A DNA stretch of 64,000 nucleotides from Hyunsoonleella pacifica (GCF_004310335.1 NZ_SIRS01000003.1:496001-560000), one strand, 5' to 3'; counted from the first letter of the stretch, positions 1-8,833 are shown. Numbers and translations: made by a program. Notes: generated by a model not told the origin, from the letters alone.

Positions 1-119
1 TTTCACGTAAACGTAAACTTTTAGAGAAACAGAAAAAAGGTAAAAAACGTATGCGACAAGTAGGTAATGTAGAAATACCTCAGCAGGCATTTATGGCGGT
101 ATTGAAGTTGAATGATTAG
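1..119 (+). CDS. lepA: Elongation factor 4 (LepA), C-terminal end, partial
   Basis: The frame starting at base 3 gives 38 residues before a TAG stop: [21 protein letters not shown], then [17 protein letters not shown]. The basic KKGKKRMRQ segment followed by VEIPQQAF and a short tail is the characteristic C-terminus of the translational GTPase LepA/EF4, a ribosome-bound factor that promotes back-translocation. The GTPase domain lies upstream of the window. Nothing odd is visible in the portion seen. Confidence 0.93.
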   Translation, partial: SRKRKLLEKQKKGKKRMRQVGNVEIPQQAFMAVLKLND

Positions 120-164
120 CCACAGAATTTAACTGATACGTTCGTTAGAGATTGAGACATTTGT

Positions 165-212
165 TGAAGCTCTCCGACTTAGGAGGTAGTGCCTTCCGGC
201 GGGCAGGCATCC
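165..212. repeat. GC-rich double-hairpin block, candidate interspersed repeat
   Basis: This block is much richer in GC than its surroundings. It holds two small dyads: CTCC-GACTTA-GGAG, then GCCTTCC-GGC-GGGCAGGC (imperfect). It sits between the convergent ends of lepA and the LytTR regulator. It could act as a terminator for either gene or be a copy of a REP-like repeat. GC-rich blocks of this look occur between genes in other Flavobacteriaceae; that is from memory and unchecked. Confidence 0.4.
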
Positions 213-219
213 AAAAAAA

Positions 220-984
220 CTATTGTTCTAACCACTTTCTAAAATCAGAAGTTGTAGAAGAACTTGTCATTACTTTCTCTTTTACATGAGTCATTTTTAT
301 AAGTAACCTATTTTTGAAATGGCTTTCTATATTGTCAATATAATCGATATTTATAATTTCGCTACGATTGATTTTAAAAAATTTTGTGGGCTGCAATTGT
401 TGATGTATTGCTCCTAAATTTTGAGAAATAGTGTGCCTCTTACCTTTGTTATCTGTTGCAATACAAAAATCTCCTGAGGCTTCGATTAGGTTAATTTCTG
501 AAACGTTTAGCAACTGAATGCCTTTTGCTTTTTTGATAACAAAACGCTTTTTATAATTAGTGCTTTCTTCTTTTAAAGCTGATTTTAATTCTGTGATGGT
601 TTGTTGATTTAGTGTATTGTAATCGCCTTGTTTAAATAATGCTTGGTATTTTTCTATGGCCTTTTTAAAGTCTAATTTGGTATAGGGTTTTAAAATATAA
701 GCTATACCGTTAGTATTAAAGGCTTGGAATAAATACTCATCATGGGCTGAACAAAATATAATTGGAGAGGTTATGTTTGTTTCGTTATACAAATCGAACG
801 AAATACCATCTAAAAGTTGAATATCAGATAATATAAAATCGTATTTGTTTTTTTGAAGAAAGGCTTTCCCATCTTTATTAGAGCGTGCCCAATCGTGCGC
901 CACATCAGTTTCAAAATATTCGTTTACAAAGGCTTGTAATTTTTTGTATGCTGGTATTTCGTCTTCTAAAATTAAAATTTTCAT
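220..984 (-). CDS. LytTR-family response regulator
   Basis: A 254-residue cytoplasmic transcription regulator. Residues 1-120 form a CheY-like receiver: acidic pocket EDE at 7-9, phospho-acceptor Asp54 in FILSDIQLLDG, and the conserved Lys in YILKPY. Residues about 145-250 form a LytTR DNA-binding domain (GIQLLNVSEINLIEASGDF, then KFFKINRSEIINIDYI). It lies 12 bp downstream of its cognate kinase gene, and an outer-membrane receptor gene precedes both on the same strand, so the three probably form one operon. LytTR regulators typically bind direct repeats upstream of their targets; I could not assign a site here. Confidence 0.95.
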   Translation of the reverse strand: MKILILEDEIPAYKKLQAFVNEYFETDVAHDWARSNKDGKAFLQKNKYDFILSDIQLLDGISFDLYNETNITSPIIFCSAHDEYLFQAFNTNGIAYILKPYTKLDFKKAIEKYQALFKQGDYNTLNQQTITELKSALKEESTNYKKRFVIKKAKGIQLLNVSEINLIEASGDFCIATDNKGKRHTISQNLGAIHQQLQPTKFFKINRSEIINIDYIDNIESHFKNRLLIKMTHVKEKVMTSSSTTSDFRKWLEQ

Positions 985-996
985 CTGTTTAAAAAA

Positions 997-2004
997 TTAG
1001 GCAATAAGCTTAATAATAGGAATAGAAATAGTGTATTCTTTATCTGTGTTTATGATGATAACTTCTTTATCAGATAGTAATAAATAACGCGTTTTTAAAT
1101 TCTCTAAACCTGTACCGAAAGATTCGTTTTTTGGTTTTGCATTCGTTTTTGTATTGGTTACTTTTAAAACATCATCTTCAATACTAATATGCGTTTTAAT
1201 GCTTTTTTCGTTTTGGGGCTTGTTATGTTTAACAACATTTTCAAGAAGTGTTTGTATAGCTCCTGTTGGGATAAATTTATCCTCAATTGGTGTTTTAATA
1301 TCTAAACGAAAATCATAGTCATTTTCAAAACGCGTTTTTATTAAAAACATATAGTTTTCAGCCAGTTCTATTTCTTTAGAAAGTTCCATGACCTCTGCAT
1401 CCTTGGTTTGAATAAGGTATCGGTATATTAAGGATAATCTATTTATGTATTCTTTAGCTTTTTCTGTATTACTATCTATTAAAGAATCTAGTGTGTTTAG
1501 GTTATTAAATAGAAAATGAGGGTCTATTTGCGAGCGCAATAATTTCAACTCGTTTTCTTTTTGTTGCTTTTCTATTTTCAAATATTGGTTTTGCCCTTCA
1601 TAAAACTTTTTGGTAAGGAATAGCGCAAAAGGAAAGGCTGTTTGTTCAGATCCTATATTTATCATACGAATTATAAAATTTAACCCTTTAGGGTATTTAT
1701 TCCAGTCGTTATTACCAGACCAAAATCCCACGGTGTACTCAAACGCAGTGAAAATTATAAGTGTTAATACGCCTAGTATCGCAAAAAGTAAGTACTTCTT
1801 TTTATTATTTACAAACCTTGGAATTAACCAAAAAACAAATATGAAAATAGTACAGAAAATAGCGATAAACTGTGCTGGAAAATCAACCAAATATTCTATT
1901 AGAAAAGCATCTCTGTTATAATATTCTATGCCTTGAATGGTAAAAGACACAAAGAAATATACTGCCAGAACTATAAAATCAGAGCTGTTTAATTTTGTAT
2001 TCAT
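997..2004 (-). CDS. LytS-type sensor histidine kinase (His_kinase family)
   Basis: A 335-residue membrane kinase. Residues 1-135 hold about four hydrophobic segments (roughly 10-28, 43-62, 70-88, 112-131) with no large extracellular sensor domain. A short coiled coil (about 135-160) leads to the phospho-acceptor motif SQIDPHFLFNNLN with His163. The C-terminal part is an ATPase with the N-box LLENVVKHN and a short G-box GTGLENLKTRY. This is the family of 4-6 TM kinases that partner LytTR regulators in Bacteroidota. Its stop is 12 bp from the regulator start, implying co-transcription. The stimulus cannot be read from the sequence. Confidence 0.93.
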   Translation of the reverse strand: MNTKLNSSDFIVLAVYFFVSFTIQGIEYYNRDAFLIEYLVDFPAQFIAIFCTIFIFVFWLIPRFVNNKKKYLLFAILGVLTLIIFTAFEYTVGFWSGNNDWNKYPKGLNFIIRMINIGSEQTAFPFALFLTKKFYEGQNQYLKIEKQQKENELKLLRSQIDPHFLFNNLNTLDSLIDSNTEKAKEYINRLSLIYRYLIQTKDAEVMELSKEIELAENYMFLIKTRFENDYDFRLDIKTPIEDKFIPTGAIQTLLENVVKHNKPQNEKSIKTHISIEDDVLKVTNTKTNAKPKNESFGTGLENLKTRYLLLSDKEVIIINTDKEYTISIPIIKLIA

Positions 2005-2019
2005 AAAACAACTAAGGTA

Positions 2020-4404
2020 TTAATTATTATCCTCAATTCTATCTTGTTCTTCTCTAGATGAGTTTCTTCTACTTTTCTTTTTCCCAAATTTAGAACCAAA
2101 ACTGTAGGCTACTCTTAACTGCACATTTTGCCTGGAACCATTAGCCTCAATATCAGCATCAATATTATCATAATTAACAGTGCCCACAAAACCTCTGTTC
2201 AATACCTTATTGATACCTAAATTTACTTTTAATCTATCGTCCATAAACTTTTTACCAAAGGAGAAGCTTAAATCGCCAATCCACCCTACATCTATTTGCC
2301 CTTCTAAAGCACCTGAACCAAAGTAGCTAGACATTTCTGCGTTTATTTCCCAAGGCAATTTGTAGCTTGCTTGCGTGTACCAACCAATATTCCATTTAGA
2401 GAGTTCTAATTGCGGATCTAAATCAAAAGACATAAACTCATTGTAGTCTACTATAAAACCACTAAAACCTTCTATGCCCTTTATGAAATCTAGCGGACCA
2501 AACAGTCTAAAATTCCAATTTCTTCGTTCTGATAAATTAATTGTAGTACGATTTACTTGTGCGGTTGCATCATCCTGCGAAATAAACAAAAATAAATCGT
2601 CTTTGGTTTCGCTATAAGCTATGGTAAAAAACGGTTGACTATCGAACGTTAAATTAAACTGATAATTATTAGTAAACGATGGTTTTAAATTTGGATTTCC
2701 TACCTCTGATGTTAGGGGATCGTAAAATTGTATAAATGAATTTAAACTGTTATATGAAGGTCTTCTTATGCGGTTACTGTAAGCTATGTTAGCTCCTAAA
2801 TTGTCATTTATATTTCTACTTATAGATGCACTTGGGAAAAATCTTGTGATTTTTCGTGTTCTACTATCGTTAGCGTTTGTTGAAATACCCTCTGTATTAC
2901 TGTCTTCAAAGCGGACACCTCCCGAGAAAGACCACTTTCCAAATTCTACGTTTAACTTAGTGTAAAGCGCAAAAATAGTTTCATTTATTAAAAAACGGTT
3001 ACTATTAGTTTCTTGGAACTCAAACACACCAGTAGCATTGTTTTCGGTAAACGCTTGCAAATCACTATCTGTGTCTACATCTGCTAGTTTACTTCCAAAA
3101 CTTAATTTTAAATTATCTGAAAATGTTCTGATATAATCTATTTTATATGTGTTAATTGTAAACTTACCATCTTGTAAATAACGCTGGTTGACAAAAGGTA
3201 CTGTATTGCCTGTACCTGCTAAAACCTCATCAGTATTCTTGTTTGTAAAGCTTACATAGTTAAAGTCTGCTATTAACTTATGCCCCTCTGTTTTAAATTC
3301 GTAGTAAGGATTGATGTTTAATGTGCGTCGTTCTCTATCAAAAGTGTTTCGAGACACTAACATTTCATTAAAACTTGGGGAAGATATTGCAGTGTTACTT
3401 CTAGATACTCTCTCTGAATTAGTACTGATATAGCGTGTGCTAAAACCTATAGAATGTTTGTCGTTTAAATAGTAATCTAAACCTCCACCAAATCTTAGGG
3501 TTTTAGGATCGTAAGGCTCTATAGTAGCTTGATCGTATACGGTTAATTCTTGCGTGTTTGGATCTTCAATACGCCGTGTTATAAATAAGTCTTCTCGCCA
3601 TGTTGGACTGGACTGACCAACGCTTGCCTGCCAATTTAATTTGTTTTTATAACTGGCAATAGAAAAACTTGTACCATGTTCAATACCTTCATCTTCTCCA
3701 ATCCATGCATTTACACTTCCATGGGTTCCTAAACGTACATTTCTCTTTAATATAATATTGATAATGGGACCAGAGCCTTCTGCATCAAATTCTGCTCCTG
3801 GTTGTTCTATGAGTTCTACTTTGGCAATGTTGTCGGCTGGTAAATCTCGTAGCAAGGTTCTCATATCCATATAATCGGTTGTTTTACCATTTATTAAAAT
3901 CCTCACATCACTACGTCCAGCAAAGTTAATCCCATTATTGGTAACTAATAGCCCAGGAACACGTTTAATAACGTCTTCTAGATTGGAATTAATCATTTCA
4001 GACTTTTCTAGATCTACCACAAGTTTTTCTGCGGTTTGCCTAATTACAGGGCGTTTGCTTTTAACAACCACTTCATTTAAAACTTGTGTTTCTTCTTCTA
4101 AAACAAAATCTAGAGTTTTATCACTTTGCAATTCAAAAACTTCTGATTTATTGGTTTTAAAACCTAATGTGGATACTTCTATGTAGTATTTACCATTTGC
4201 AACGTCTTCAAAAAGATAAATACCTTTTTCATTAGATATTACCCCTGTAACCACATCATTTGTTTTTGTATTGTATAGTATAACATTGGCAAATTCTAAA
4301 ACACGATTATCTGGCTCTTTAATTGTGCCGGAAATCGTGTTTTGAGCATTACCAACATAAATGCTTACTAAAAGCATTAAAATAAAATGGATAGTTGTTT
4401 TCAT
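2020..4404 (-). CDS. Outer-membrane beta-barrel receptor (TonB-dependent type with CarboxypepD-like N-terminus)
   Basis: A 794-residue outer-membrane protein. It has a signal peptide (1-20), then a CarboxypepD_reg-like domain (about 24-110: ISGTIKEPDNRVLEFANVIL). A plug-like domain follows (about 115-225, with VEDVIKRVPGLLVTNNGINF-like text and DVRILINGK), then a long barrel of alternating amphipathic strands. A charged tail, GKKKSRRNSSREEQDRIEDNN, extends past the last strand. The barrel resembles the OMP_b-brl_3 family, which often accompanies LytTR systems. It is encoded 15 bp upstream of the kinase gene and probably co-transcribed with it. The cargo is unknown. Confidence 0.88.
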   Translation of the reverse strand: MKTTIHFILMLLVSIYVGNAQNTISGTIKEPDNRVLEFANVILYNTKTNDVVTGVISNEKGIYLFEDVANGKYYIEVSTLGFKTNKSEVFELQSDKTLDFVLEEETQVLNEVVVKSKRPVIRQTAEKLVVDLEKSEMINSNLEDVIKRVPGLLVTNNGINFAGRSDVRILINGKTTDYMDMRTLLRDLPADNIAKVELIEQPGAEFDAEGSGPIINIILKRNVRLGTHGSVNAWIGEDEGIEHGTSFSIASYKNKLNWQASVGQSSPTWREDLFITRRIEDPNTQELTVYDQATIEPYDPKTLRFGGGLDYYLNDKHSIGFSTRYISTNSERVSRSNTAISSPSFNEMLVSRNTFDRERRTLNINPYYEFKTEGHKLIADFNYVSFTNKNTDEVLAGTGNTVPFVNQRYLQDGKFTINTYKIDYIRTFSDNLKLSFGSKLADVDTDSDLQAFTENNATGVFEFQETNSNRFLINETIFALYTKLNVEFGKWSFSGGVRFEDSNTEGISTNANDSRTRKITRFFPSASISRNINDNLGANIAYSNRIRRPSYNSLNSFIQFYDPLTSEVGNPNLKPSFTNNYQFNLTFDSQPFFTIAYSETKDDLFLFISQDDATAQVNRTTINLSERRNWNFRLFGPLDFIKGIEGFSGFIVDYNEFMSFDLDPQLELSKWNIGWYTQASYKLPWEINAEMSSYFGSGALEGQIDVGWIGDLSFSFGKKFMDDRLKVNLGINKVLNRGFVGTVNYDNIDADIEANGSRQNVQLRVAYSFGSKFGKKKSRRNSSREEQDRIEDNN

Positions 4405-4456
4405 AATTGTTCGTTTTTTGATAATGTAAAACTCCTTAAAAAGACAGTATTAAAGA

Positions 4457-4490
4457 ATCCCTTTTTTTTAAAATGGGCGAAAAAAGGGAT
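4457..4490. promoter_or_regulatory. Inverted repeat upstream of the receptor gene
   Basis: The arms ATCCCTTTTTT (4457-4467) and AAAAAAGGGAT (4480-4490) are perfect complements around a 12-nt loop. The element lies 53 bp upstream of the receptor start in the 262-bp gap between divergent transcription units. It could be an operator, a leader hairpin or an attenuator of the minus-strand operon. Confidence 0.4.
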
Positions 4491-4666
4491 GAATTGGTTG
4501 TTTTTTACTTTAATGAAATTTATAATTACGTATCTGTTGGTATCTAAATCATTAGATTACTGATGGGAAAATTCTAATGAGAAATTCAAGAAATAGGTGT
4601 TTTGATAAGCCTGCTATGATTAATATCATTAACTTTTTTGTATATTTCTTGGTGTAGATTGCTTAC

Positions 4667-5302
4667 ATGGAAAGCCAGCCAAAAAAAATCCTAATCTGCG
4701 AAGACCATCAAATTGTTATTGATGGGCTACTTTCTATATTTAAAAATCAACCTGATTATCATGTAATAGGTTATATTAATGATGGTAATACAGTAATTTC
4801 AACTATTGAAAAATATGTACCTGATGCTATTTTATTAGACCTTAACCTTCCTAATAAAAATGGGGTTGATATTTTGAAAGATATAAAACTAACACACCCA
4901 AAAATTAAGGTAATTATACTTACTATGTATAATACCGAAAGTATTATCAAAAAAGTAAAACAGCTAAATGCAAACGGGTTTTTACTTAAAAATTGCTCTT
5001 CTGAAGATTTATTTAATGCATTAGACGCTGTTTTTGAAAATAATACGTTTTACAAAGGTAAAGGTGTAAAAAATGAGGTAACAGAGACAGATGGGTTTCT
5101 TCAAAAAATTAATATTACCAGAAGGGAGAAAGAAATAATAGCCGAATTGATGGAAGGGCTTAATGTTCCTGAAATTGCTGAAAAGCTTTTTATCAGTTCC
5201 CATACCGTTGAAACTCACAAGAAGAATATTTTCAAGAAACTAAATATTCATAATTCTATAGATCTTGTAAAACTTGTAAATGAGAAAAAGTTATTATCAT
5301 AA
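4667..5302 (+). CDS. NarL/FixJ-type response regulator (REC + LuxR HTH)
   Basis: A 211-residue regulator. The receiver spans 1-125, with acidic pair ED at 12-13, phospho-acceptor Asp58 in AILLDLNLPNKNG, and a Lys in GFLLKN. The LuxR-type helix-turn-helix is at about 145-205 (ITRREKEIIAELMEGLNVPEIAEKL, HTVETHKKNIFKKL). Its end overlaps the start of the sensor kinase gene by 23 bp, so the pair is translationally coupled. The gene is divergent from the LytTR operon. Four promoters just downstream carry a 16-bp 7-2-7 dyad of the kind NarL-type proteins bind, so this regulator is the obvious candidate to control them; that link is inferred. Confidence 0.95.
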   Translation: MESQPKKILICEDHQIVIDGLLSIFKNQPDYHVIGYINDGNTVISTIEKYVPDAILLDLNLPNKNGVDILKDIKLTHPKIKVIILTMYNTESIIKKVKQLNANGFLLKNCSSEDLFNALDAVFENNTFYKGKGVKNEVTETDGFLQKINITRREKEIIAELMEGLNVPEIAEKLFISSHTVETHKKNIFKKLNIHNSIDLVKLVNEKKLLS

Positions 5303-7097
5303 CTGTGTTACTCTTTTTTTTATTTTAGGCTTAAGCTTATGCTTGAATTTAAAAGCGCAGGTAGATACTTTGTTTATTGACTCTAACTTTTCTTCAATTA
5401 ACCTTAAACCTTTCTCAAAAATTAGCAAAAATAACCTTGAGAGAAATGATGAGAGAGATTATTATTACTTCAGCTTTAACAACATCTTTAATACTATTGA
5501 TTTTACTTTAAAAAATGAGCTAAGCTCCCCTAAAACTATCCTGTTACAACTTTCTTATGTGTATATACAAGAAATTGTGCTCTGCAAATATGAACACAAT
5601 ATGCTTGTTCCTAAAGCAACCACAGGGATTGATTATAAACTAGCTACAAAACCCATTAAACATAGGCTATTTACATTACCTATTAAGTTAAACCCAAAGG
5701 AAACCGCATCGTATCAACTCAAGTTAAAAAAAGAAAAGGGCAAGCCTTTAGTTACGTCTGTATATTTAAAAAGTGAACAAACATTTGCAAAAGACAACAC
5801 TATTCAACAGATTATTGTTGGTGCTTATTTTGGGGTTAGCCTCCTTTCTGTTATTTTTAGTTTATTCATTTTTTCTTTTTTAAGAAAGAGTACTTACTTA
5901 ATCTATGCCGCCTATATTATTTTCTTAGGCTTATTTATTAGTGCGTACATTGGTGTGTTTTCTCAAATTTTTCTCAGCGAAAATACTACTGTAAACAAAT
6001 ACACCAACTATGTGGTTTTTAGTGAAATTTCATTAATTCTTTTTGCGCTATTCTCTCAAAAAATACTTGAAGCTAAAACTTATACGCCTAAGCTTAAAAA
6101 AAGTATTGAAGTCCTTTTAGGCATTGTTATCATTATAAGATTAGCCATACATTTTGTATTTACACATGTTTTTGAGAATGCTGTTGCCTTGTTTATGAAG
6201 ATATGGTATGCATTTTTTATCTTTTTAATTTGCATTATAATAGTGCAAATAGCCATTTACTACAGAAAAAACAATAAGCGTACCTCTCTTTTTGCTTTAG
6301 CTTATATTTTTATGATTTTGGGAACAATGGCCAGTATTTTATACCATAGTTATGGCATAGTAAATACTTATTTTTACGATTTACCGCTTTTATTTTATAC
6401 TTCGTTTTTAGAAATTTTATTCTTAACTTTTACCGTAGTATTTATGGTTAAGGATATTTATGACGAACGTAATACACTCTCTGAAAAAATAGTGTTACAA
6501 GAGAAAGAAAGCCTAACAGCATTTATAAAAGGCGAAGATCAAGAACGCAAACGTATTGGTAAAGAACTTCATGACAATATAGGTAGTCAATTAAGTTATT
6601 TAAAGCGGTTTGTTTCAGATACATTTAAAGATGAAAAAGTTACCGAAACCATTGATACTATATGTAACGACGTTAGAGATTTATCTCATGAAATTTCTCC
6701 TTCAGATTTAACAATGGTGGGGTTTAAAGATAGTGTAGAAGATTTAGCAAAAACACTATCTAGCCAAACGTCACTGAAGATAAATTTTAATAGTTATCAA
6801 TTCCCTAAAACATTAGATGACAGTATTGTAACACCTTTATATCGAGTAGTTCAAGAAACATTTAATAACATCATAAAGCACGCTAATGCAACACATGTAG
6901 ACGTACAACTTATGGGGCTTGAAGATGGATTTACCATTTCAATTGAAGATGACGGTAATGGGTTTGATGTTTTAAACACTAAAAATGGGCTTGGCATTAA
7001 AAATATGCAATCTAGGGTTCATCAGATAGGAGGCACATTCGCTCTAGATAGTATTCCAAATAAAGGCACATCTATTCTTATTTCAATACCAAAATAA
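5280..7097 (+). CDS. 7TMR-DISM sensor histidine kinase (HisKA_3 type)
   Basis: A 605-residue membrane kinase. It has a signal peptide (about 1-26), an extracytoplasmic sensor of about 150 residues like 7TMR-DISM ectodomains, about seven membrane segments between 175 and 395, and a short coiled coil. The dimerisation/phosphotransfer motif is ERKRIGKELHDNIGSQLSYL, with His in ELHDN. The HATPase has DDGNGFD and NGLGIKNMQSRV. HisKA_3 kinases pair with LuxR-HTH regulators, matching the overlapping upstream gene. The ATG lies inside the last codons of the regulator (VNEKKLLS). Carbohydrate-like ligands are common for 7TMR-DISM ectodomains, but the ligand here is unknown. Confidence 0.93.
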   Translation: MRKSYYHNCVTLFFILGLSLCLNLKAQVDTLFIDSNFSSINLKPFSKISKNNLERNDERDYYYFSFNNIFNTIDFTLKNELSSPKTILLQLSYVYIQEIVLCKYEHNMLVPKATTGIDYKLATKPIKHRLFTLPIKLNPKETASYQLKLKKEKGKPLVTSVYLKSEQTFAKDNTIQQIIVGAYFGVSLLSVIFSLFIFSFLRKSTYLIYAAYIIFLGLFISAYIGVFSQIFLSENTTVNKYTNYVVFSEISLILFALFSQKILEAKTYTPKLKKSIEVLLGIVIIIRLAIHFVFTHVFENAVALFMKIWYAFFIFLICIIIVQIAIYYRKNNKRTSLFALAYIFMILGTMASILYHSYGIVNTYFYDLPLLFYTSFLEILFLTFTVVFMVKDIYDERNTLSEKIVLQEKESLTAFIKGEDQERKRIGKELHDNIGSQLSYLKRFVSDTFKDEKVTETIDTICNDVRDLSHEISPSDLTMVGFKDSVEDLAKTLSSQTSLKINFNSYQFPKTLDDSIVTPLYRVVQETFNNIIKHANATHVDVQLMGLEDGFTISIEDDGNGFDVLNTKNGLGIKNMQSRVHQIGGTFALDSIPNKGTSILISIPK

Positions 7098-7106
7098 TTT
7101 AAAATC

Positions 7107-7154
7107 TACCAGAATTCTGGTATTGTATTCTACCCCTTAATTAATCTACTTTTA
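7107..7154 (+). promoter_or_regulatory. Dyad operator plus promoter of the candidate small RNA
   Basis: TACCAGAATTCTGGTA (7107-7122) is a perfect 16-bp palindrome that reads as two heptamers, TACCAGA and TCTGGTA, around AT. It directly abuts TTG (7123-7125). After 21 bp comes TACTTTTA (7147-7154). TTG/TAnnTTTG is the primary-sigma promoter pattern of Bacteroidota. The element starts 10 bp after the kinase stop codon. It is the most symmetric of four copies in the region. The predicted start of transcription is near 7160. Confidence 0.7.
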
Positions 7155-7159
7155 AAAAT

Positions 7160-7303
7160 ATCTTTTTAAATGCTTATATCTCAAAAGAATAATGCTATTA
7201 ATCGATGTTCTCGTAACCAACCACCGAGATGTATGTTTTAAATTGATTAGGCACATATCTTGTGTTTAGAGGTTTCAGCTTTAGGTTGAAACCTCTTTTG
7301 TTT
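7160..7303 (+). ncRNA. Candidate regulatory small RNA (about 140 nt)
   Basis: The stretch between the promoter at 7107-7154 and a strong terminator (7268-7303) contains no convincing reading frame, so the predicted transcript is non-coding. Bases 7234-7249 (TGTTTTAAATTGATTA) are perfectly complementary to the leader of the 7398 gene (7376-7391, 16 nt). They also match the leader of the 11554 gene (15 nt) and of the 8906 gene (13 nt), each ending 7-8 nt before the ATG. Its 3' half is similar to the 3' untranslated region after 11326. Alternatives are a decayed transcription unit that lost its protein gene by recombination, or a very small unrecognised ORF. No transcript data were available. 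Confidence 0.5.
7268..7303 (+). terminator. Rho-independent terminator of the candidate small RNA
   Basis: The stem AGAGGTTTCA (7268-7277) pairs perfectly with TGAAACCTCT (7287-7296) around a 9-nt loop, followed by TTTGTTT. A near-identical stem occurs at 11408-11435. Confidence 0.85.
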
Positions 7304-7323
7304 AAAAGCATAGCATGAAAATC

Positions 7324-7397
7324 TACCTGAACTCTGGTATTGTGCTCTAACAGCCTTTCAAGGTAATTTTACCCATAATCAATTTAAAACAATCATT
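7324..7397 (+). promoter_or_regulatory. Dyad operator, promoter and short leader of the 7398 gene
   Basis: Dyad TACCTGAACTCTGGTA (7324-7339; 6 of 8 positions symmetric) abuts TTG (7340-7342). A 21-bp spacer follows, then TAATTTTA (7364-7371). The predicted start is near 7377, giving a leader of only about 20 nt. That leader consists mostly of TAATCAATTTAAAACA (7376-7391), the complement of the candidate small RNA at 7234-7249. Confidence 0.7.
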
Positions 7398-8771
7398 ATG
7401 AAAACAAAACACACTTTAACCCTACTCGCGTGTATTATTTTGTATTCCTGTTATTTTGTTGGTTTTTCTCAGCAAAATTCAAATTATAGGTACACTAAAA
7501 ACCAAGAGGCAGCAGCAAACTTAATTAGTGCATTCAATACCATGCACAAAACACAGAATATAGTTAACTGGAAAGACACAAAACCTTGTAAAGTAAAAGA
7601 CTTAATGGGTAAAGCCCCCACCTCAATTATAGCCATAGATACCAGTAATATTGCTTTTGCCATAAATGGCATATACAGCACCATACAACCTCCTATTACT
7701 TCGGAAACTTTTGATAAAGGCATGTTTAACACTTTAGAAGATAAAGCGCTAAACGCCATTAACAATAGTAAAAACTTCGCCGATTTCGTACATGGTTTTA
7801 CGGGCAAAGATATAGGAGGCATTAAAGGGGAACGTACATCAAGTAGCGGTATGGTTTACAAGGATATCGATGAAATAAGATCCTATTATAAATCCTTAAA
7901 AAAATTCTTAAATGGTTTAGAGTTTACACCCAAACATGACAATAATTTGAATGGTAATTGCAGAACTGAAGCTACTTCTGACGTAAAAATTATAAAATTT
8001 AACTACCCAAAAATCACATGGGAAATTAGCACCTACGTAACGGTAAATTGTATTTGTAACAATGGTTTAGACCCTACAGAAATAAAAAGCGGTAGTTATG
8101 AATATACCGCAACACTAAACGGTATTTTTACACACGCAAAAATGACGTTTGACCAACCTAAAGACTCTAAAATTACCATTCATTCACTGGAATGTTGTGC
8201 TATAAAAGAAGAGTCTATTTCATCTGAACCATTAACAGATAATATTGATGACTTAATGCCAGAACAATATATAGGTGGAGGCGTAGGTATTGGTGCCCAA
8301 CAAGATTTTGAAGAAATATCATACTGCGTATCTGCTGAATATTTAAAAAAATTAACCAACGGTAGTAATGAAAGTGCTTGGTACGTAGGTGCTGAAGCTG
8401 GTTATTCTGGTTGGTCTTTTAACGATTCTAAATCTAATAGAATTAAAATTGGACCCAAACTACAATATCATACTGCAGTTACCCCAAGCAAACAAACCCA
8501 ACTCGTAGTAGGTCTAATGGGGAACTATAATTTTGGAACAAACGACAATGGTTTTTCCAAAGACGATGTTACAGGAATAGTAGGCTGCGCTTATGGTGGA
8601 GTAAACATCAGAGTATGTGAAAATTGGTCTTTGTTTGGTCAGTTTCCAGTTTTCATTTACGAAAGCACCACGTTTAAATCAGAAGCTGGAGGCGAGTTTA
8701 AAACCGACGGAACAAGTTTACTACTCAACAAGGATAATCCTCTTAAATTAGGTGTGAGATATAAGTTTTAG
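7398..8771 (+). CDS. Exported beta-barrel protein of unknown function, putative TCS target
   Basis: A 457-residue protein I do not recognise as a named family. It has an N-terminal signal peptide (about 1-24, ending GFSQQ) and a soluble, cysteine-containing region to about 285. From GGGVGIGAQQDF to the end there are alternating strands and a terminal aromatic (GVRYKF), typical of a small outer-membrane barrel. Its C-terminus (TTFKSEAGGEFKTDGTSLLL) matches that of the 11554 product (NTFKPESGGEFKDNSTWGLV), so the two are paralogues. It has its own dyad promoter and a terminator at 8792-8825. Regulation by the upstream two-component pair is inferred from the shared dyad. Confidence 0.8.
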   Translation: MKTKHTLTLLACIILYSCYFVGFSQQNSNYRYTKNQEAAANLISAFNTMHKTQNIVNWKDTKPCKVKDLMGKAPTSIIAIDTSNIAFAINGIYSTIQPPITSETFDKGMFNTLEDKALNAINNSKNFADFVHGFTGKDIGGIKGERTSSSGMVYKDIDEIRSYYKSLKKFLNGLEFTPKHDNNLNGNCRTEATSDVKIIKFNYPKITWEISTYVTVNCICNNGLDPTEIKSGSYEYTATLNGIFTHAKMTFDQPKDSKITIHSLECCAIKEESISSEPLTDNIDDLMPEQYIGGGVGIGAQQDFEEISYCVSAEYLKKLTNGSNESAWYVGAEAGYSGWSFNDSKSNRIKIGPKLQYHTAVTPSKQTQLVVGLMGNYNFGTNDNGFSKDDVTGIVGCAYGGVNIRVCENWSLFGQFPVFIYESTTFKSEAGGEFKTDGTSLLLNKDNPLKLGVRYKF

Positions 8772-8791
8772 TTTAATTTTTATTCTTAAGC

Positions 8792-8825
8792 AAAAAGGTT
8801 TCTCTGTTTTAGAGAAGCCTTTTTC
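8792..8825 (+). terminator. Terminator after the 7398 gene
   Basis: The stem AAAAGGTTTCTCT pairs with AGAGAAGCCTTTT (one mismatch) around GTTTT and ends in a T run. It directly precedes the next dyad promoter. Confidence 0.8.
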
Positions 8826-8833
8826 GTTAAATC

